Positions 14,597 through 22,612 of a DNA stretch of 34,158 nt are shown piece by piece. Every line of letters begins with the position of its first letter. Position 1 is the first letter of the stretch. The translations under genes were made by a program, and so were the position numbers. This DNA is from Streptococcus mitis SK597 (lineage in GTDB: Bacteria; Bacillota; Bacilli; Lactobacillales; Streptococcaceae), in assembly GCF_000148545.1 (NCBI RefSeq), contig NZ_AEDV01000001.1, positions 1-34,158 of the forward strand. The letters are read 5' to 3'. The notes below the pieces were generated by a model. That model ran no database searches, was not told the origin of the DNA, and worked only from the letters and a program-made list of their open reading frames with translations.

Positions 14597-16340
14597 TAGA
14601 AAAGAATGGGGGATGATTTTACTAGCCATTCTCTTTACCTGCTTTTCGGTCTATCTAGAGCTGGAAGTGCCGACCTATATCTCTAAAATCACGGATTTAC
14701 TGGGAACTCAGGGAACCAATTTAGATGAGTTGTGGCAGCCAGCAGGTATGATGGTCGGAATGTCCTTTCTGGCCTTCTTGTCCGCAGTTGCAGTTGGATT
14801 TTTTGCGTCCAGAGTGGCAGCTTCTTATACTAGTAGGCTGAGAAGTGATATTTTTAACCGAGTTTTGGATTACTCGCAGACAGAGATTAAGAAATTCTCT
14901 ATTCCCAGTCTCCTAACTCGTACCACTAATGACATTACTCAGGTTCAGATGTTGATTACCATGGGCTTGCAAGTAGTTACGCGTGGTCCGATTATGGCTA
15001 TCTGGGCTATCGGGAAGATTTTAGGTCATTCAGAATACTGGCTCTGGGCTGTGCTTGTGGCAGTGATTGTCAATGTTTTGATGACAACAGTTTTGATGAC
15101 GCTAGCCTTTCCAAAACAATCCTTGATTCAAAGTCTGACTGATAAACTGAACAGTATCACTCGTGAAAGTTTAACAGGTATTCGAGTCGTTCGTGCCTAC
15201 AATGCAGAGGATTACCAAAATGACAAATTTGCAGCAGCAAATGATGAGCTGACACGTTTGAATTTGTTTGTCAACCGTCTTATGGCTATTTTGAACCCTA
15301 TCATGATGGGGATTTCAAGTGGTTTGAGTGTGGCGATTTACTGGATTGGGGCCTATGTAATCAACGATGCTGCTCCAACAGAGCGTCTGCCTCTCTTTAG
15401 TGACATGGTTGTTTTCATGTCTTATGCCATGCAGGTTGTCATGGGCTTCCTTCTCATGGGAGCACTCTTCATCGTTCTTCCCCGAACTATGGTCTCTGCT
15501 AAGCGGATTAATCAAGTTTTAGATTTGCATTCTTCTATTCAAAACCCTGCTCAAGTGCAGCTGGCTGATGAAAACCTCAAAGGTCAGGTCGAGTTTAAGG
15601 ATGTGACCTTCCGCTATGCGGCAAATTCGGAGGCGGTTATTGAGAATGTTAGCTTTAGAGCAGAAGCGGGTCAAACAGTGGCCTTTATTGGGTTAACTGG
15701 TTCTGGTAAATCAACTCTGGTCAATCTGATTCCACGTTTCTACGATGTGTCAGAAGGAGAAATTCTGGTGGACGGTGTCAATGTTCAAGACTATGTCTTA
15801 GAAGATTTGCGCAACAAGGTTGGTTATATTCCTCAGAAAGCGGTTCTCTTTTCAGGTGATATCAAGGACAATTTAGACTTTGGACAGAGTCAAGAAACAC
15901 CACTTAGTGAGAAAGCTATGTGGCAAGCCTTGGAATTGGCCCAGTCTAAGAACTTTATCGAAGACAAGGAAGCGGGCTTAGAGTCAGAAGTGGCCCAAGG
16001 AGGAACCAACTTCTCAGGTGGTCAAAGACAGCGTCTGGCTATTGCGCGTGCCTTGGCGCGGAAACCAGAAATCCTCATCTTTGATGATTCCTTCTCAGCC
16101 TTGGACTACAAGACAGATCGAGTTTTACGTCAAGATTTAGCTGAAAAAACTAAGTCTATGACCAAGCTCATTGTCGCACAGCGCATCTCAACGATTATGG
16201 ATGCAGATTTGATTTTGGTCTTGGATCAAGGAAAAGTCGTGGGACAAGGCACCCACAAGGAACTTCTAGCTACCAACGAAGTTTACCAAGAAATTGCCTA
16301 TTCACAACTATCGAAGGAGGAATTGGAACATGGAAAATAA
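14571..16340 (+). CDS. ABC exporter half-transporter, subunit with degenerate ATPase site
   Basis: 589 residues: six-helix membrane domain (about 1-310) and nucleotide-binding domain (about 335-580). Walker A is GLTGSGKST (~373), signature FSGGQRQR (~480). The Walker B reads ILIFDDSFSALD, with Asp in place of the catalytic Glu, and the switch motif reads VAQRIST, with Gln for His. These are the changes expected in one half of heterodimeric exporters such as LmrCD or BmrCD. The gene overlaps MarR upstream and its partner downstream; GGAGGAG precedes the ATG. Likely a drug or lipid exporter; substrate unknown. Confidence 0.92.
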   Translation: MKKLAKRISRKEWGMILLAILFTCFSVYLELEVPTYISKITDLLGTQGTNLDELWQPAGMMVGMSFLAFLSAVAVGFFASRVAASYTSRLRSDIFNRVLDYSQTEIKKFSIPSLLTRTTNDITQVQMLITMGLQVVTRGPIMAIWAIGKILGHSEYWLWAVLVAVIVNVLMTTVLMTLAFPKQSLIQSLTDKLNSITRESLTGIRVVRAYNAEDYQNDKFAAANDELTRLNLFVNRLMAILNPIMMGISSGLSVAIYWIGAYVINDAAPTERLPLFSDMVVFMSYAMQVVMGFLLMGALFIVLPRTMVSAKRINQVLDLHSSIQNPAQVQLADENLKGQVEFKDVTFRYAANSEAVIENVSFRAEAGQTVAFIGLTGSGKSTLVNLIPRFYDVSEGEILVDGVNVQDYVLEDLRNKVGYIPQKAVLFSGDIKDNLDFGQSQETPLSEKAMWQALELAQSKNFIEDKEAGLESEVAQGGTNFSGGQRQRLAIARALARKPEILIFDDSFSALDYKTDRVLRQDLAEKTKSMTKLIVAQRISTIMDADLILVLDQGKVVGQGTHKELLATNEVYQEIAYSQLSKEELEHGK

Positions 16341-18090
16341 GAAAATGTCTCTTTGGAAACAGAGTAAACCCTATCTTGCAGGCCTCCAGTTTGCCCTTCT
16401 AATCGCCTTTCTAGCAACAATCGTATCCAATATCATTACTGTATATGGTCCAACTCGCATCAAGGAAATGACTAATATTATTGCCAGTGGTCTGGAAACA
16501 AGTGTGGATGTCGCGGCGGTTGCAGCCATTGGTAGTTTTTTAGCCGTCATCTATGTGATTGGACTCCTATCAAATTATTTGCAGGCCTTTCTGTTTACAA
16601 CAGCTATTCAACGTTTTTCAGAGCGTTTGAGAAGAGCTATTGCAGAGAAAATCAATAGCCTACCATTGGGATATTTTGATGGACACTCTCAGGGGGATAC
16701 TTTGTCTCGTGTAACCAATGACGTTGACACAGCAGCCCAGTCCCTTAATCAAAGTCTGGGAACAGTTCTTTCATCCACTTTACTGGTCGTGGCAGTCTTG
16801 GTAACCATGTTTGGGATGAACTGGATTTTAGCCTTGGTGACGGTTGTTTCAACTCTTGTTGGCTTTGCTTTCGTGTCCATTTTTATGAGCAAATCCCAGG
16901 GCTTTTTTAGGAGTCAGCAACAAGATTTGGCAGCTGTCAATGGCTATGTGGAGGAAATGTACTCTGGCCATAATGTGGTGACCAGTTACAATGCCATCGA
17001 GAGTACGAAAGAAGAGTTTGCGAAATTAAACAATCGTCTGTATGACAGTATCTGGAAATCTCAGTTTATTTCAGGGATTATGATGCCGATTATGATGTTT
17101 ATTGGGAACTTTAGTTATGCCTTGGTGATTATCGTTGGTGCAGCCTTGGCTCTGAATGGACAGATTAGTATCGGGATTATCGTTGCCTTTATGGCCTACG
17201 TTCGTATCTTTTCTCAGCCTCTTTCACAAATCGCCCAAGGGATTACTAGTTTGCAGCAGGCTAGTGCAGCCATGGGACGTGTCTTCGAATTTCTAGCTGA
17301 AGAGGAAATGGGAGACGAATCCCATAAAGAAAGACAATTGAGCGATATGAAAGGTCAAGTGGTCTTTGATCGAGTTTCCTTTGGTTACACACCAGAGAGA
17401 ACTATCATCCATGACTTTTCTGCGACCGCTCATGCAGGGCAAAAGGTTGCCATTGTCGGACCGACTGGAGCTGGTAAGACAACCATTGTCAATCTTTTGA
17501 TGAAGTTTTATGAGATTGATAAGGGAAGTATCCGCATCGATGGCGTGGATACCAAGGAGATGAAGCGTTCGGAAGTACACGAAGCCTTTTCAATGGTCTT
17601 GCAGGATACCTGGCTCTTTGAAGGCACTATCCGAGATAATCTCATCTATAACCAAAAGGGTATTAGTGATGAGCGCGTGATTGAAGCCAGTAAGGCTGTA
17701 GGGATTCACCACTTTATCATGACACTACCAGATGGTTATGATACCGTCTTGGATGATACAGTGACCTTGTCTGTCGGACAAAAACAACTCTTGACCATTG
17801 CTCGTGCTTTGCTGAAAGATGCGCCACTCCTAATCCTAGATGAGGCGACTTCTTCTGTTGATACCCGTACAGAGGAATTGATTCAGAAAGCCATGGATCG
17901 TTTGATGGAGGGAAGAACTTCCTTTGTCATCGCCCACCGCTTGTCAACTATCCGAAATGCTGACTTGATCCTTGTCATGAAAGATGGCAATATCATCGAG
18001 CAAGGAAATCATGATGAGCTGATGGCGCAAGCTGGTTTCTACGCTGATCTCTACAACAGTCAATTTACAGAAGACGAAGCAGAAGAATAA
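16330..18090 (+). CDS. ABC exporter half-transporter, catalytic subunit
   Basis: 586 residues from ATG 16330, which has GGAGG 10 bp upstream; a longer frame from 16294 lacks a site. Membrane domain about 10-320, nucleotide-binding domain about 345-585. Walker A GPTGAGKTT (~376), Walker B LLILDEATSSVD with the catalytic Glu, switch IAHRLST with His. The signature is LSVGQKQLL instead of LSGGQ. The intact site therefore uses this subunit's Walker motifs and the partner's FSGGQ; the degenerate site pairs this LSVGQ with the partner's Asp/Gln. Start overlaps the partner's stop by 11 nt. Confidence 0.93.
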   Translation: MENKKMSLWKQSKPYLAGLQFALLIAFLATIVSNIITVYGPTRIKEMTNIIASGLETSVDVAAVAAIGSFLAVIYVIGLLSNYLQAFLFTTAIQRFSERLRRAIAEKINSLPLGYFDGHSQGDTLSRVTNDVDTAAQSLNQSLGTVLSSTLLVVAVLVTMFGMNWILALVTVVSTLVGFAFVSIFMSKSQGFFRSQQQDLAAVNGYVEEMYSGHNVVTSYNAIESTKEEFAKLNNRLYDSIWKSQFISGIMMPIMMFIGNFSYALVIIVGAALALNGQISIGIIVAFMAYVRIFSQPLSQIAQGITSLQQASAAMGRVFEFLAEEEMGDESHKERQLSDMKGQVVFDRVSFGYTPERTIIHDFSATAHAGQKVAIVGPTGAGKTTIVNLLMKFYEIDKGSIRIDGVDTKEMKRSEVHEAFSMVLQDTWLFEGTIRDNLIYNQKGISDERVIEASKAVGIHHFIMTLPDGYDTVLDDTVTLSVGQKQLLTIARALLKDAPLLILDEATSSVDTRTEELIQKAMDRLMEGRTSFVIAHRLSTIRNADLILVMKDGNIIEQGNHDELMAQAGFYADLYNSQFTEDEAEE

Positions 18091-18094
18091 ACCC

Positions 18095-18121
18095 AAAGAA
18101 GGCTTGACGGCCTTCTTTTTC
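18095..18121 (+). terminator. Terminator of the exporter operon
   Basis: AAAGAAGGC (18095-18103), loop TTGACG, GCCTTCTTT (18110-18118), then TT and C. It lies five bases after the exporter stop codon. Confidence 0.88.
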
Positions 18122-18132
18122 TGCACTATACT
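18104..18132 (+). promoter_or_regulatory. Promoter of the PAP2 gene, -35 in the terminator loop
   Basis: TTGACG (18104-18109) is exactly the terminator loop; 17 bp later stands TATACT (18127-18132). Expected transcription start near 18139, about 35 bp before the PAP2 gene. Confidence 0.65.
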
Positions 18133-18173
18133 AGAAGACAAGTGCTTCCCTGTAAGCAAAATTTGAGTAAGTG

Positions 18174-18689
18174 ATGAGAAAATATATGAAAAATTATCAA
18201 GAATGGTATGACCACATGGCTGCTAACATTGAAAATAAGCCCTTTCTTCTGAGCTTGTTAAGATCTTTCAATCGGTTTATGACAGTAGTTATGCCTATGA
18301 TTTATCTAACCTTGTTAGCCACTACCTATCTCCAACAAGGACTTGGAAAACAGGTCTTGATCTATGTGTTTATCCCTGCATCAGGTTTTGTGATTTTGTC
18401 CCTTCTCCGTAAGAAAATCAATGCCCCTAGGCCTTATGAGAAATGGGATATTAAACCCTTGCTTGACAGAGATAGTCCTGGTCAGTCTATGCCCAGTCGT
18501 CATGTCTTTTCAGCAACCATTATCTCCATGGCTTGCTTACATACTAGTCTAACTATGGGGATGATTTGTTTGATATTATCAGCCTTCCTAGGTCTAGTGA
18601 GAGTCTTGGGTGGAGTGCATTTTCCCGAGGATGTAGTGGTTGGCTATATGTGTGCTCTTGTGTGGGGTGTGATTTTCTTTCTATGTTGA
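18174..18689 (+). CDS. PAP2-family membrane phosphatase
   Basis: 171 residues from ATG 18174 (a GTG directly before it is an alternative, and an ATG at 18186 cannot be excluded; no strong ribosome binding site is present). Phosphatase motifs are KKINAPRP, PSRHVFSA and RVLGGVHFPEDVVVG, giving the Lys/Arg, Arg-His and Arg/His/Asp residues of the PAP2 active site. About five membrane helices. Such enzymes hydrolyse undecaprenyl pyrophosphate or phosphatidate; in a cell that also has uppP (33293) it is a candidate second undecaprenyl-pyrophosphatase (inference). Confidence 0.88.
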   Translation: MRKYMKNYQEWYDHMAANIENKPFLLSLLRSFNRFMTVVMPMIYLTLLATTYLQQGLGKQVLIYVFIPASGFVILSLLRKKINAPRPYEKWDIKPLLDRDSPGQSMPSRHVFSATIISMACLHTSLTMGMICLILSAFLGLVRVLGGVHFPEDVVVGYMCALVWGVIFFLC

Positions 18690-18753
18690 TCTGTAAGTTA
18701 AGGTAGCCTTACAACCACTTACGGGTCTAAAGTAACCACTTGCTTTTTTGCTC

Positions 18754-18782
18754 TTGTTTTCTTATTTTAGCTTTGATATAGT
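18754..18782 (+). promoter_or_regulatory. Promoter of the LytTR/LiaF-like pair
   Basis: TTGTTT (18754-18759), 17 bp ending TGA, TATAGT (18777-18782). Between PAP2 and this promoter the direct repeat AACCACTT occurs twice, in a region that also shows a weak hairpin (GTAAGT/ACTTAC), perhaps the PAP2 terminator or a LytTR binding site. Confidence 0.6.
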
Positions 18783-18802
18783 AGAGTCAGAAAGGAGATG
18801 GA

Positions 18803-19249
18803 ATGAAGTTACGAATCGACATTGACAGCAATTTAGAGGAAACTGAAATTGTCATCAAGGCAGCGGCTTTGACAGATGAGATTGCGGATTTACAGCGCCT
18901 CTTGCAAGAGTCCAAGTCTCCTCGGTTGATTTTTTACAAGGGGACGGGTGAATATTATCTGGATTTGTCGGAAATTCTCTTCTTTGAGACGGAAGGTAGC
19001 AAGATTTATGCCCATACCCAGAAAGATGCCTACGAGGTTCGGCTTAAACTCTATGAGTTAGAGGCTATCCTTCCTCGCTATTTTAGTCGGGTATCCAAGT
19101 CGACTATTGCAAATATCCGTCAGGTTTACTCGGTGGACAAATCCTTTTCAGGGACGGGCACCATTTCCTTTTATCAGACCCACAAGGAGGTTCATGTCTC
19201 ACGACATTACCAATCCCTCCTAAAAGAAAATCTAAGAAACATGAGGTAA
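18803..19249 (+). CDS. LytTR-domain DNA-binding regulator
   Basis: 148 residues. The N-terminal 45 residues lack a receiver domain; residues about 50-146 form a LytTR domain, with YYLDLSEILFFETEGSKIYAHT, RYFSRVSKSTIANIRQV and HVSRHYQSLLKENL. Stand-alone LytTR proteins in streptococci work with a membrane protein encoded next to them that holds them inactive (LytTR regulatory systems such as HdrRM and BrsRM of S. mutans). The next gene, 4 bp downstream, encodes a membrane protein, which fits. AAAGGAG lies before ATG 18803. Confidence 0.9.
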   Translation: MKLRIDIDSNLEETEIVIKAAALTDEIADLQRLLQESKSPRLIFYKGTGEYYLDLSEILFFETEGSKIYAHTQKDAYEVRLKLYELEAILPRYFSRVSKSTIANIRQVYSVDKSFSGTGTISFYQTHKEVHVSRHYQSLLKENLRNMR

Positions 19250-19253
19250 GAAC

Positions 19254-19928
19254 ATGAAAAAGAAAGCATTTGGTATTGTGTTGCTCATTTTGGCGGCTTT
19301 AATATTATTACAAGGGAATTTTGGAATCCCTTCATTCGGTGGGCAAATTTGGCCCTTGCTCGGTATTGCATTTTTTGTCTATCAATCAGTTGGAGCTTTG
19401 TTGCGTCGCCACTTAACTTCAGCCTCTTTTACAGCTATAGTGGCCTTAATGATTGCTAACCACTTTTATGGCATTTTACCAATTCCAAATCAGTCATTGT
19501 TCTGGGCTAGTATTTTAATCGTAATGGGTGTCAGCGCACTCACTCATTCTAACAGGACTTGGAACGGGAAAAAATGGTGGTATAATGGTAAAAAGACCAT
19601 TCTAACAGATAAGGAAGTTGCTTTTGGTACAGGGACTTTCTACAAGCAAGACCAAGAATTGGTAGAAGACCAAGTTGAAGTTGGTTTTGGCAATGCCAAG
19701 ATATATTATGACAATGCAGAGATGTTAGGAGATACCGCAACCCTGAAAGTGGAAGTTGGTTTTGGCAATGCAGTTATCTATGTTCCTCAACATTGGAGAG
19801 TTGATTTGAAGGTGGAAACTTTCTGTGGTGTAGCCAAGGCAGATACTTCTCTAGCCCCAACCAGCAAAACCTTGATTATCCGTGGAGATGTGGCTTTTGG
19901 GAAATTGGGAGTTGTTTACGTTAAATAA
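19254..19928 (+). CDS. LiaF-like membrane protein, probable partner of the LytTR regulator
   Basis: 224 residues. Four hydrophobic helices in the first 105 residues (LLILAALILLQGNFGIPSFG, IWPLLGIAFFVYQSVG and others), then a soluble beta-repeat domain (about 120-224) with EVAFGTGTFY, VEVGFGNAKIYYD, VEVGFGNAVIYVP and GDVAFGKLGVVYV. The repeated V-x-F-G motif is the mark of the LiaF/DUF2154 cell-wall-stress domain. LiaF inhibits the LiaRS system; here the likely client is LytTR upstream (inference). A short AT-rich gap then leads to rpmB. Confidence 0.85.
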   Translation: MKKKAFGIVLLILAALILLQGNFGIPSFGGQIWPLLGIAFFVYQSVGALLRRHLTSASFTAIVALMIANHFYGILPIPNQSLFWASILIVMGVSALTHSNRTWNGKKWWYNGKKTILTDKEVAFGTGTFYKQDQELVEDQVEVGFGNAKIYYDNAEMLGDTATLKVEVGFGNAVIYVPQHWRVDLKVETFCGVAKADTSLAPTSKTLIIRGDVAFGKLGVVYVK

Positions 19929-19946
19929 AAAAATCTTTCAATTCCC

Positions 19947-19975
19947 TTGCAAAAATGAAGAAAGTGTGATAACAT
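19947..19975 (+). promoter_or_regulatory. Promoter of rpmB
   Basis: TTGCAA (19947-19952), 17 bp ending TGA, TAACAT (19970-19975). Extended -10 with good spacing. Confidence 0.7.
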
Positions 19976-19988
19976 AGTACGGTATGTG

Positions 19989-20020
19989 GTGCTAGCACAT
20001 CCGCTATATTAGATCTAATA
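19989..20020 (+). promoter_or_regulatory. Two palindromes in the rpmB leader
   Basis: GTGCTAGCAC (19989-19998) and TATTAGATCTAATA (20007-20020) are perfect palindromes in the short leader. The second one abuts the AGGAGG ribosome binding site (20020-20025). They could be RNA hairpins for autogenous control of L28 or protein sites; no known leader motif is recognised. Confidence 0.45.
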
Positions 20021-20033
20021 GGAGGAAAACACA

Positions 20034-20222
20034 ATGGCTAAAGTATGTTACTTTACAGGTCGTAAGACTGTATCAGGAAACAACCGTTCACACGCGATGA
20101 ACCAAACAAAACGTGCCGTAAAACCAAACCTTCAAAAAGTTACTGTTCTTATCGATGGTAAACCTAAAAAAGTTTGGGCTTCAGCTCGCGCTTTGAAATC
20201 AGGTAAAGTTGAACGCGTTTAA
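20034..20222 (+). CDS. rpmB: 50S ribosomal protein L28
   Basis: 62 residues, the standard length. [27 protein letters not shown] at the N-terminus and [17 protein letters not shown] at the end are diagnostic for the short, zinc-free form (the N-terminal Cys pair motif is absent apart from one Cys). A ribosomal component at the 50S exit side. Ribosome binding site AGGAGG, 8 bp before ATG. Confidence 0.98.
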   Translation: MAKVCYFTGRKTVSGNNRSHAMNQTKRAVKPNLQKVTVLIDGKPKKVWASARALKSGKVERV

Positions 20223-20226
20223 TAAT

Positions 20227-20255
20227 AAAAGTAAGGAGACCTCAGGGTCTTTTTC
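20227..20255 (+). terminator. Terminator of rpmB
   Basis: AGACC (20237-20241), loop TCAG, GGTCT (20246-20250), extended by G-U and A-U pairs, then TTTTCTTTT. Confidence 0.75.
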
Positions 20256-20339
20256 TTTTACTTTAGGTATAAAATCATTTGAAAAACGGAGTAAATATCC
20301 GCTGATACAGTATTCTGCTTTTACACTTGGGCTGAAATA

Positions 20340-20348
20340 TGATAAAAT
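20340..20348 (+). promoter_or_regulatory. Extended -10 promoter of the Asp23-fakA operon
   Basis: TGA-TAAAAT (20343-20348), 28 bp before the Asp23 start; the -35 is poor. Confidence 0.5.
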
Positions 20349-20376
20349 AGAGTATCAACTAGTTGAGGTAAAAAGG

Positions 20377-20742
20377 ATGACTGTAAAAATTAATACAAAA
20401 GATGGTCAAATCGAACTAACAGATGAAGTGATTGCAACTGTCGTAGGCGGTGCAACAACTGAGATTTTTGGTGTGGTCGGTATGGCTAGTAAAAATGCCC
20501 TCAAAGATAATTTCCAAGCCCTTCTAGGTAAGGAAAATTATTCCAAAGGTGTCGTCGTAAAGGCGGCCGAAGATGGCAGTATTGCAGTTGATGTATATAC
20601 CGTGTTGAGCTACGGAACAAAGATTAGCGAAGTGTCAAAAAACATTCAAGAGCGTGTTCGTTTTAGTTTGGAAAACCAGCTTGGAATTACTGCTCAGACT
20701 GTAAATGTCTACATTCAAAATATCAAAGTTGTAGGAGAATAA
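20377..20742 (+). CDS. Asp23/Gls24 family envelope stress protein
   Basis: 121 residues from ATG 20377 with GAGG 9 bp upstream. The frame is open back into rpmB, but that extension crosses the rpmB terminator and the promoter and is not real. TKDGQIELTDEVIATVVGGATTEIFGVVGMAS and IQERVRFSLENQLGITAQTVNVYIQNIKVV are the family hallmarks. Asp23 proteins are abundant and membrane-associated and help with envelope stress. FakA starts 2 bp after its stop, a pairing common in firmicutes (YloU-YloV type). Confidence 0.93.
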   Translation: MTVKINTKDGQIELTDEVIATVVGGATTEIFGVVGMASKNALKDNFQALLGKENYSKGVVVKAAEDGSIAVDVYTVLSYGTKISEVSKNIQERVRFSLENQLGITAQTVNVYIQNIKVVGE

Positions 20743-20744
20743 CC

Positions 20745-22412
20745 GTGTCAAAAATTACTACTAGCTTATTTCAAGAAATGGTGCAGGCTGCATCAACTCG
20801 CTTGAATAAGCAAGCTGAATATGTCAATTCATTAAACGTCTTTCCAGTTCCAGATGGAGATACTGGGACAAATATGGGAATGACCATTGAAAATGGAGCT
20901 AAAGAAGTTGCAGACAAGCCAGCTTCTACAGTTGGAGAGGTAGCAAGCATTCTTGCTAAAGGGCTTTTGATGGGTGCGCGTGGGAACTCAGGAGTTATTA
21001 CGTCTCAGCTTTTCCGTGGATTTTCACAAGCCATCAAGGATAAAGACGAGTTAACAGGTCACGACTTGGCCCTTGCCTTCCAATCAGGTGTGGAAGTTGC
21101 TTATAAGGCCGTTATGAAACCAGTTGAAGGAACGATTTTGACAGTGTCTCGTGGTGCTGCTATCGGTGCTAAGAAAAAGGCTGAGCAAACAGATGACGCT
21201 GTTGAAGTCATGCGCGCAGCTTTAGAAGGTGCTAAAACAGCTCTAGCTAAAACGCCAGACATGCTTCCAGTCTTGAAGGAAGTTGGCGTTGTGGACTCAG
21301 GTGGTCAAGGACTGGTCTTCATCTACGAAGGTTTCCTTTCAGCCCTTACTGGCGAATATATTGCATCTGAGGACTTTGTAGCGACTCCTGCTAATATGAG
21401 TGAAATGATCAATGCAGAACACCACAAGTCTGTAGCTGGTCATGTAGCGACTGAGGACATCACGTTTGGTTACTGTACTGAAATCATGGTAGCTCTTAAG
21501 CAAGGTCCAACCTATGCCAAAGATTTTGACTACGATGAATTTCGTAACTATTTGAATGAACTTGGAGACTCTCTCCTTGTTGTCAATGATGATGAAATCG
21601 TCAAAGTCCATGTCCATACAGAAGATCCAGGACTTGTTATGCAAGAAGGTCTCAAATATGGTAGCTTGGTCAAGGTAAAAGTTGACAATATGCGTAACCA
21701 ACACGAAGCACAAGTTGAGAAAGAAGCTGCCCAAGTTAGCAAACCAGCTGAAGAAAAAGAGTATGCTTTGATTGCTGTAGTGGCTGGTAAAGGTCTAGCA
21801 GATATCTTCCGTTCCCAAGGTGTTGATTATGTTATCGAAGGCGGTCAAACCATGAACCCTTCAACAGAAGACTTTATTAAGGCTGTTGAACAGGTTAACG
21901 CTCGTAATATTATCTTCTTGCCAAACAACAAGAATATTTTCATGGCAGCTCAATCTGCAGCAGAAGTTTTGGAACAACCAGCAGTAGTGGTGGAAGCTCG
22001 TACTCTTCCTCAAGGATTGACTAGTCTTCTTGCCTTTGATCCAAGCAAGTCCATCGAAGAAAACCAAGAGCGTATGACTGCAGCCCTTAGCGATGTCGTT
22101 AGCGGAAGCGTCACAACCGCTGTGCGTGATACAACGATTGATGGATTAGAAATCCATGAAAACGATAATCTTGGTATGGTGGATGGGAAAATCCTCGTGT
22201 CAAACCCTGACATGCACCAAACCTTGACAGAAACCTTGAAACATATGTTGGATGAAGATAGTGAAATCGTAACCTTCTATGTCGGTGAAGACGGAAGTGA
22301 AGAACTTGCTAATGAAATTGCTCAAGAAATCGCAGAAGAATTCGAAGACGTTGAAGTCGAGATTCACCAAGGACAACAACCAGTTTACCCATACCTATTT
22401 AGTGTGGAATAA
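20745..22412 (+). CDS. fakA: FakA, fatty acid kinase catalytic subunit (DhaL domain)
   Basis: 555 residues from a GTG start, with AGGAGA 6 bp upstream. The N-terminal DhaL kinase domain (about 1-200) has NVFPVPDGDTGTNMGMT, GARGNSGVITSQLFRGF and DSGGQG. The middle and C-terminal domains (about 225-555) follow the YloV/DAK1-like layout, with VHVHTEDPG and the FLPNNKNI stretch. FakA phosphorylates fatty acids held by FakB proteins so that exogenous fatty acids enter phospholipid synthesis. Translation is probably coupled to the Asp23 gene. Confidence 0.93.
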   Translation: MSKITTSLFQEMVQAASTRLNKQAEYVNSLNVFPVPDGDTGTNMGMTIENGAKEVADKPASTVGEVASILAKGLLMGARGNSGVITSQLFRGFSQAIKDKDELTGHDLALAFQSGVEVAYKAVMKPVEGTILTVSRGAAIGAKKKAEQTDDAVEVMRAALEGAKTALAKTPDMLPVLKEVGVVDSGGQGLVFIYEGFLSALTGEYIASEDFVATPANMSEMINAEHHKSVAGHVATEDITFGYCTEIMVALKQGPTYAKDFDYDEFRNYLNELGDSLLVVNDDEIVKVHVHTEDPGLVMQEGLKYGSLVKVKVDNMRNQHEAQVEKEAAQVSKPAEEKEYALIAVVAGKGLADIFRSQGVDYVIEGGQTMNPSTEDFIKAVEQVNARNIIFLPNNKNIFMAAQSAAEVLEQPAVVVEARTLPQGLTSLLAFDPSKSIEENQERMTAALSDVVSGSVTTAVRDTTIDGLEIHENDNLGMVDGKILVSNPDMHQTLTETLKHMLDEDSEIVTFYVGEDGSEELANEIAQEIAEEFEDVEVEIHQGQQPVYPYLFSVE

Positions 22413-22420
22413 GATTAATG

Positions 22421-22447
22421 AAGGACTGAGAAATCAGTTCTTTTTTA
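22421..22447 (+). terminator. Terminator of the Asp23-fakA operon
   Basis: AAGGACTGA (22421-22429), GAAA loop, TCAGTTCTT (22434-22442), T-run to 22446. Confidence 0.9.
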
Positions 22448-22519
22448 TTTTTTAACAAATGAAATCGATATCTTTTAAATAAAAACAAAAATAATATTCA
22501 TAAATAAACGTTAAAATAG

Positions 22520-22534
22520 AAAATTCAGAAAATT
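22520..22534 (+). promoter_or_regulatory. CodY box ahead of ilvB
   Basis: AAAATTCAGAAAATT matches 13 of 15 positions of the CodY consensus AATTTTCWGAAAATT. It lies just upstream of the ilvB -35. CodY, with branched-chain amino acids and GTP, represses ilv genes in pneumococcus (established knowledge). Confidence 0.75.
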
Positions 22535-22546
22535 TCTTCTTTTCTC

Positions 22547-22574
22547 TTGAAAAATCTTGAAAAAATGGTATGAT
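22547..22574 (+). promoter_or_regulatory. Promoter of the ilv operon
   Basis: TTGAAA (22547-22552), 16 bp ending TGG, TATGAT (22569-22574); start codon 38 bp further on. No T-box or leader-peptide structure is seen. Confidence 0.65.
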
Positions 22575-22612
22575 AGTAACAAGTTATTTTTAAGTGAAGA
22601 GAAAGGGGAACA

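Noticed and set aside
16294-16329. Longer start for the second exporter gene
   Set aside because: No ribosome binding site; GGAGG is well placed for ATG 16330, and the extra residues do not resemble exporter N-termini.
20209-20376. N-terminal extension of the Asp23 gene back into rpmB
   Set aside because: It would run through the rpmB terminator and the Asp23 promoter, and the family begins at the ATG at 20377.
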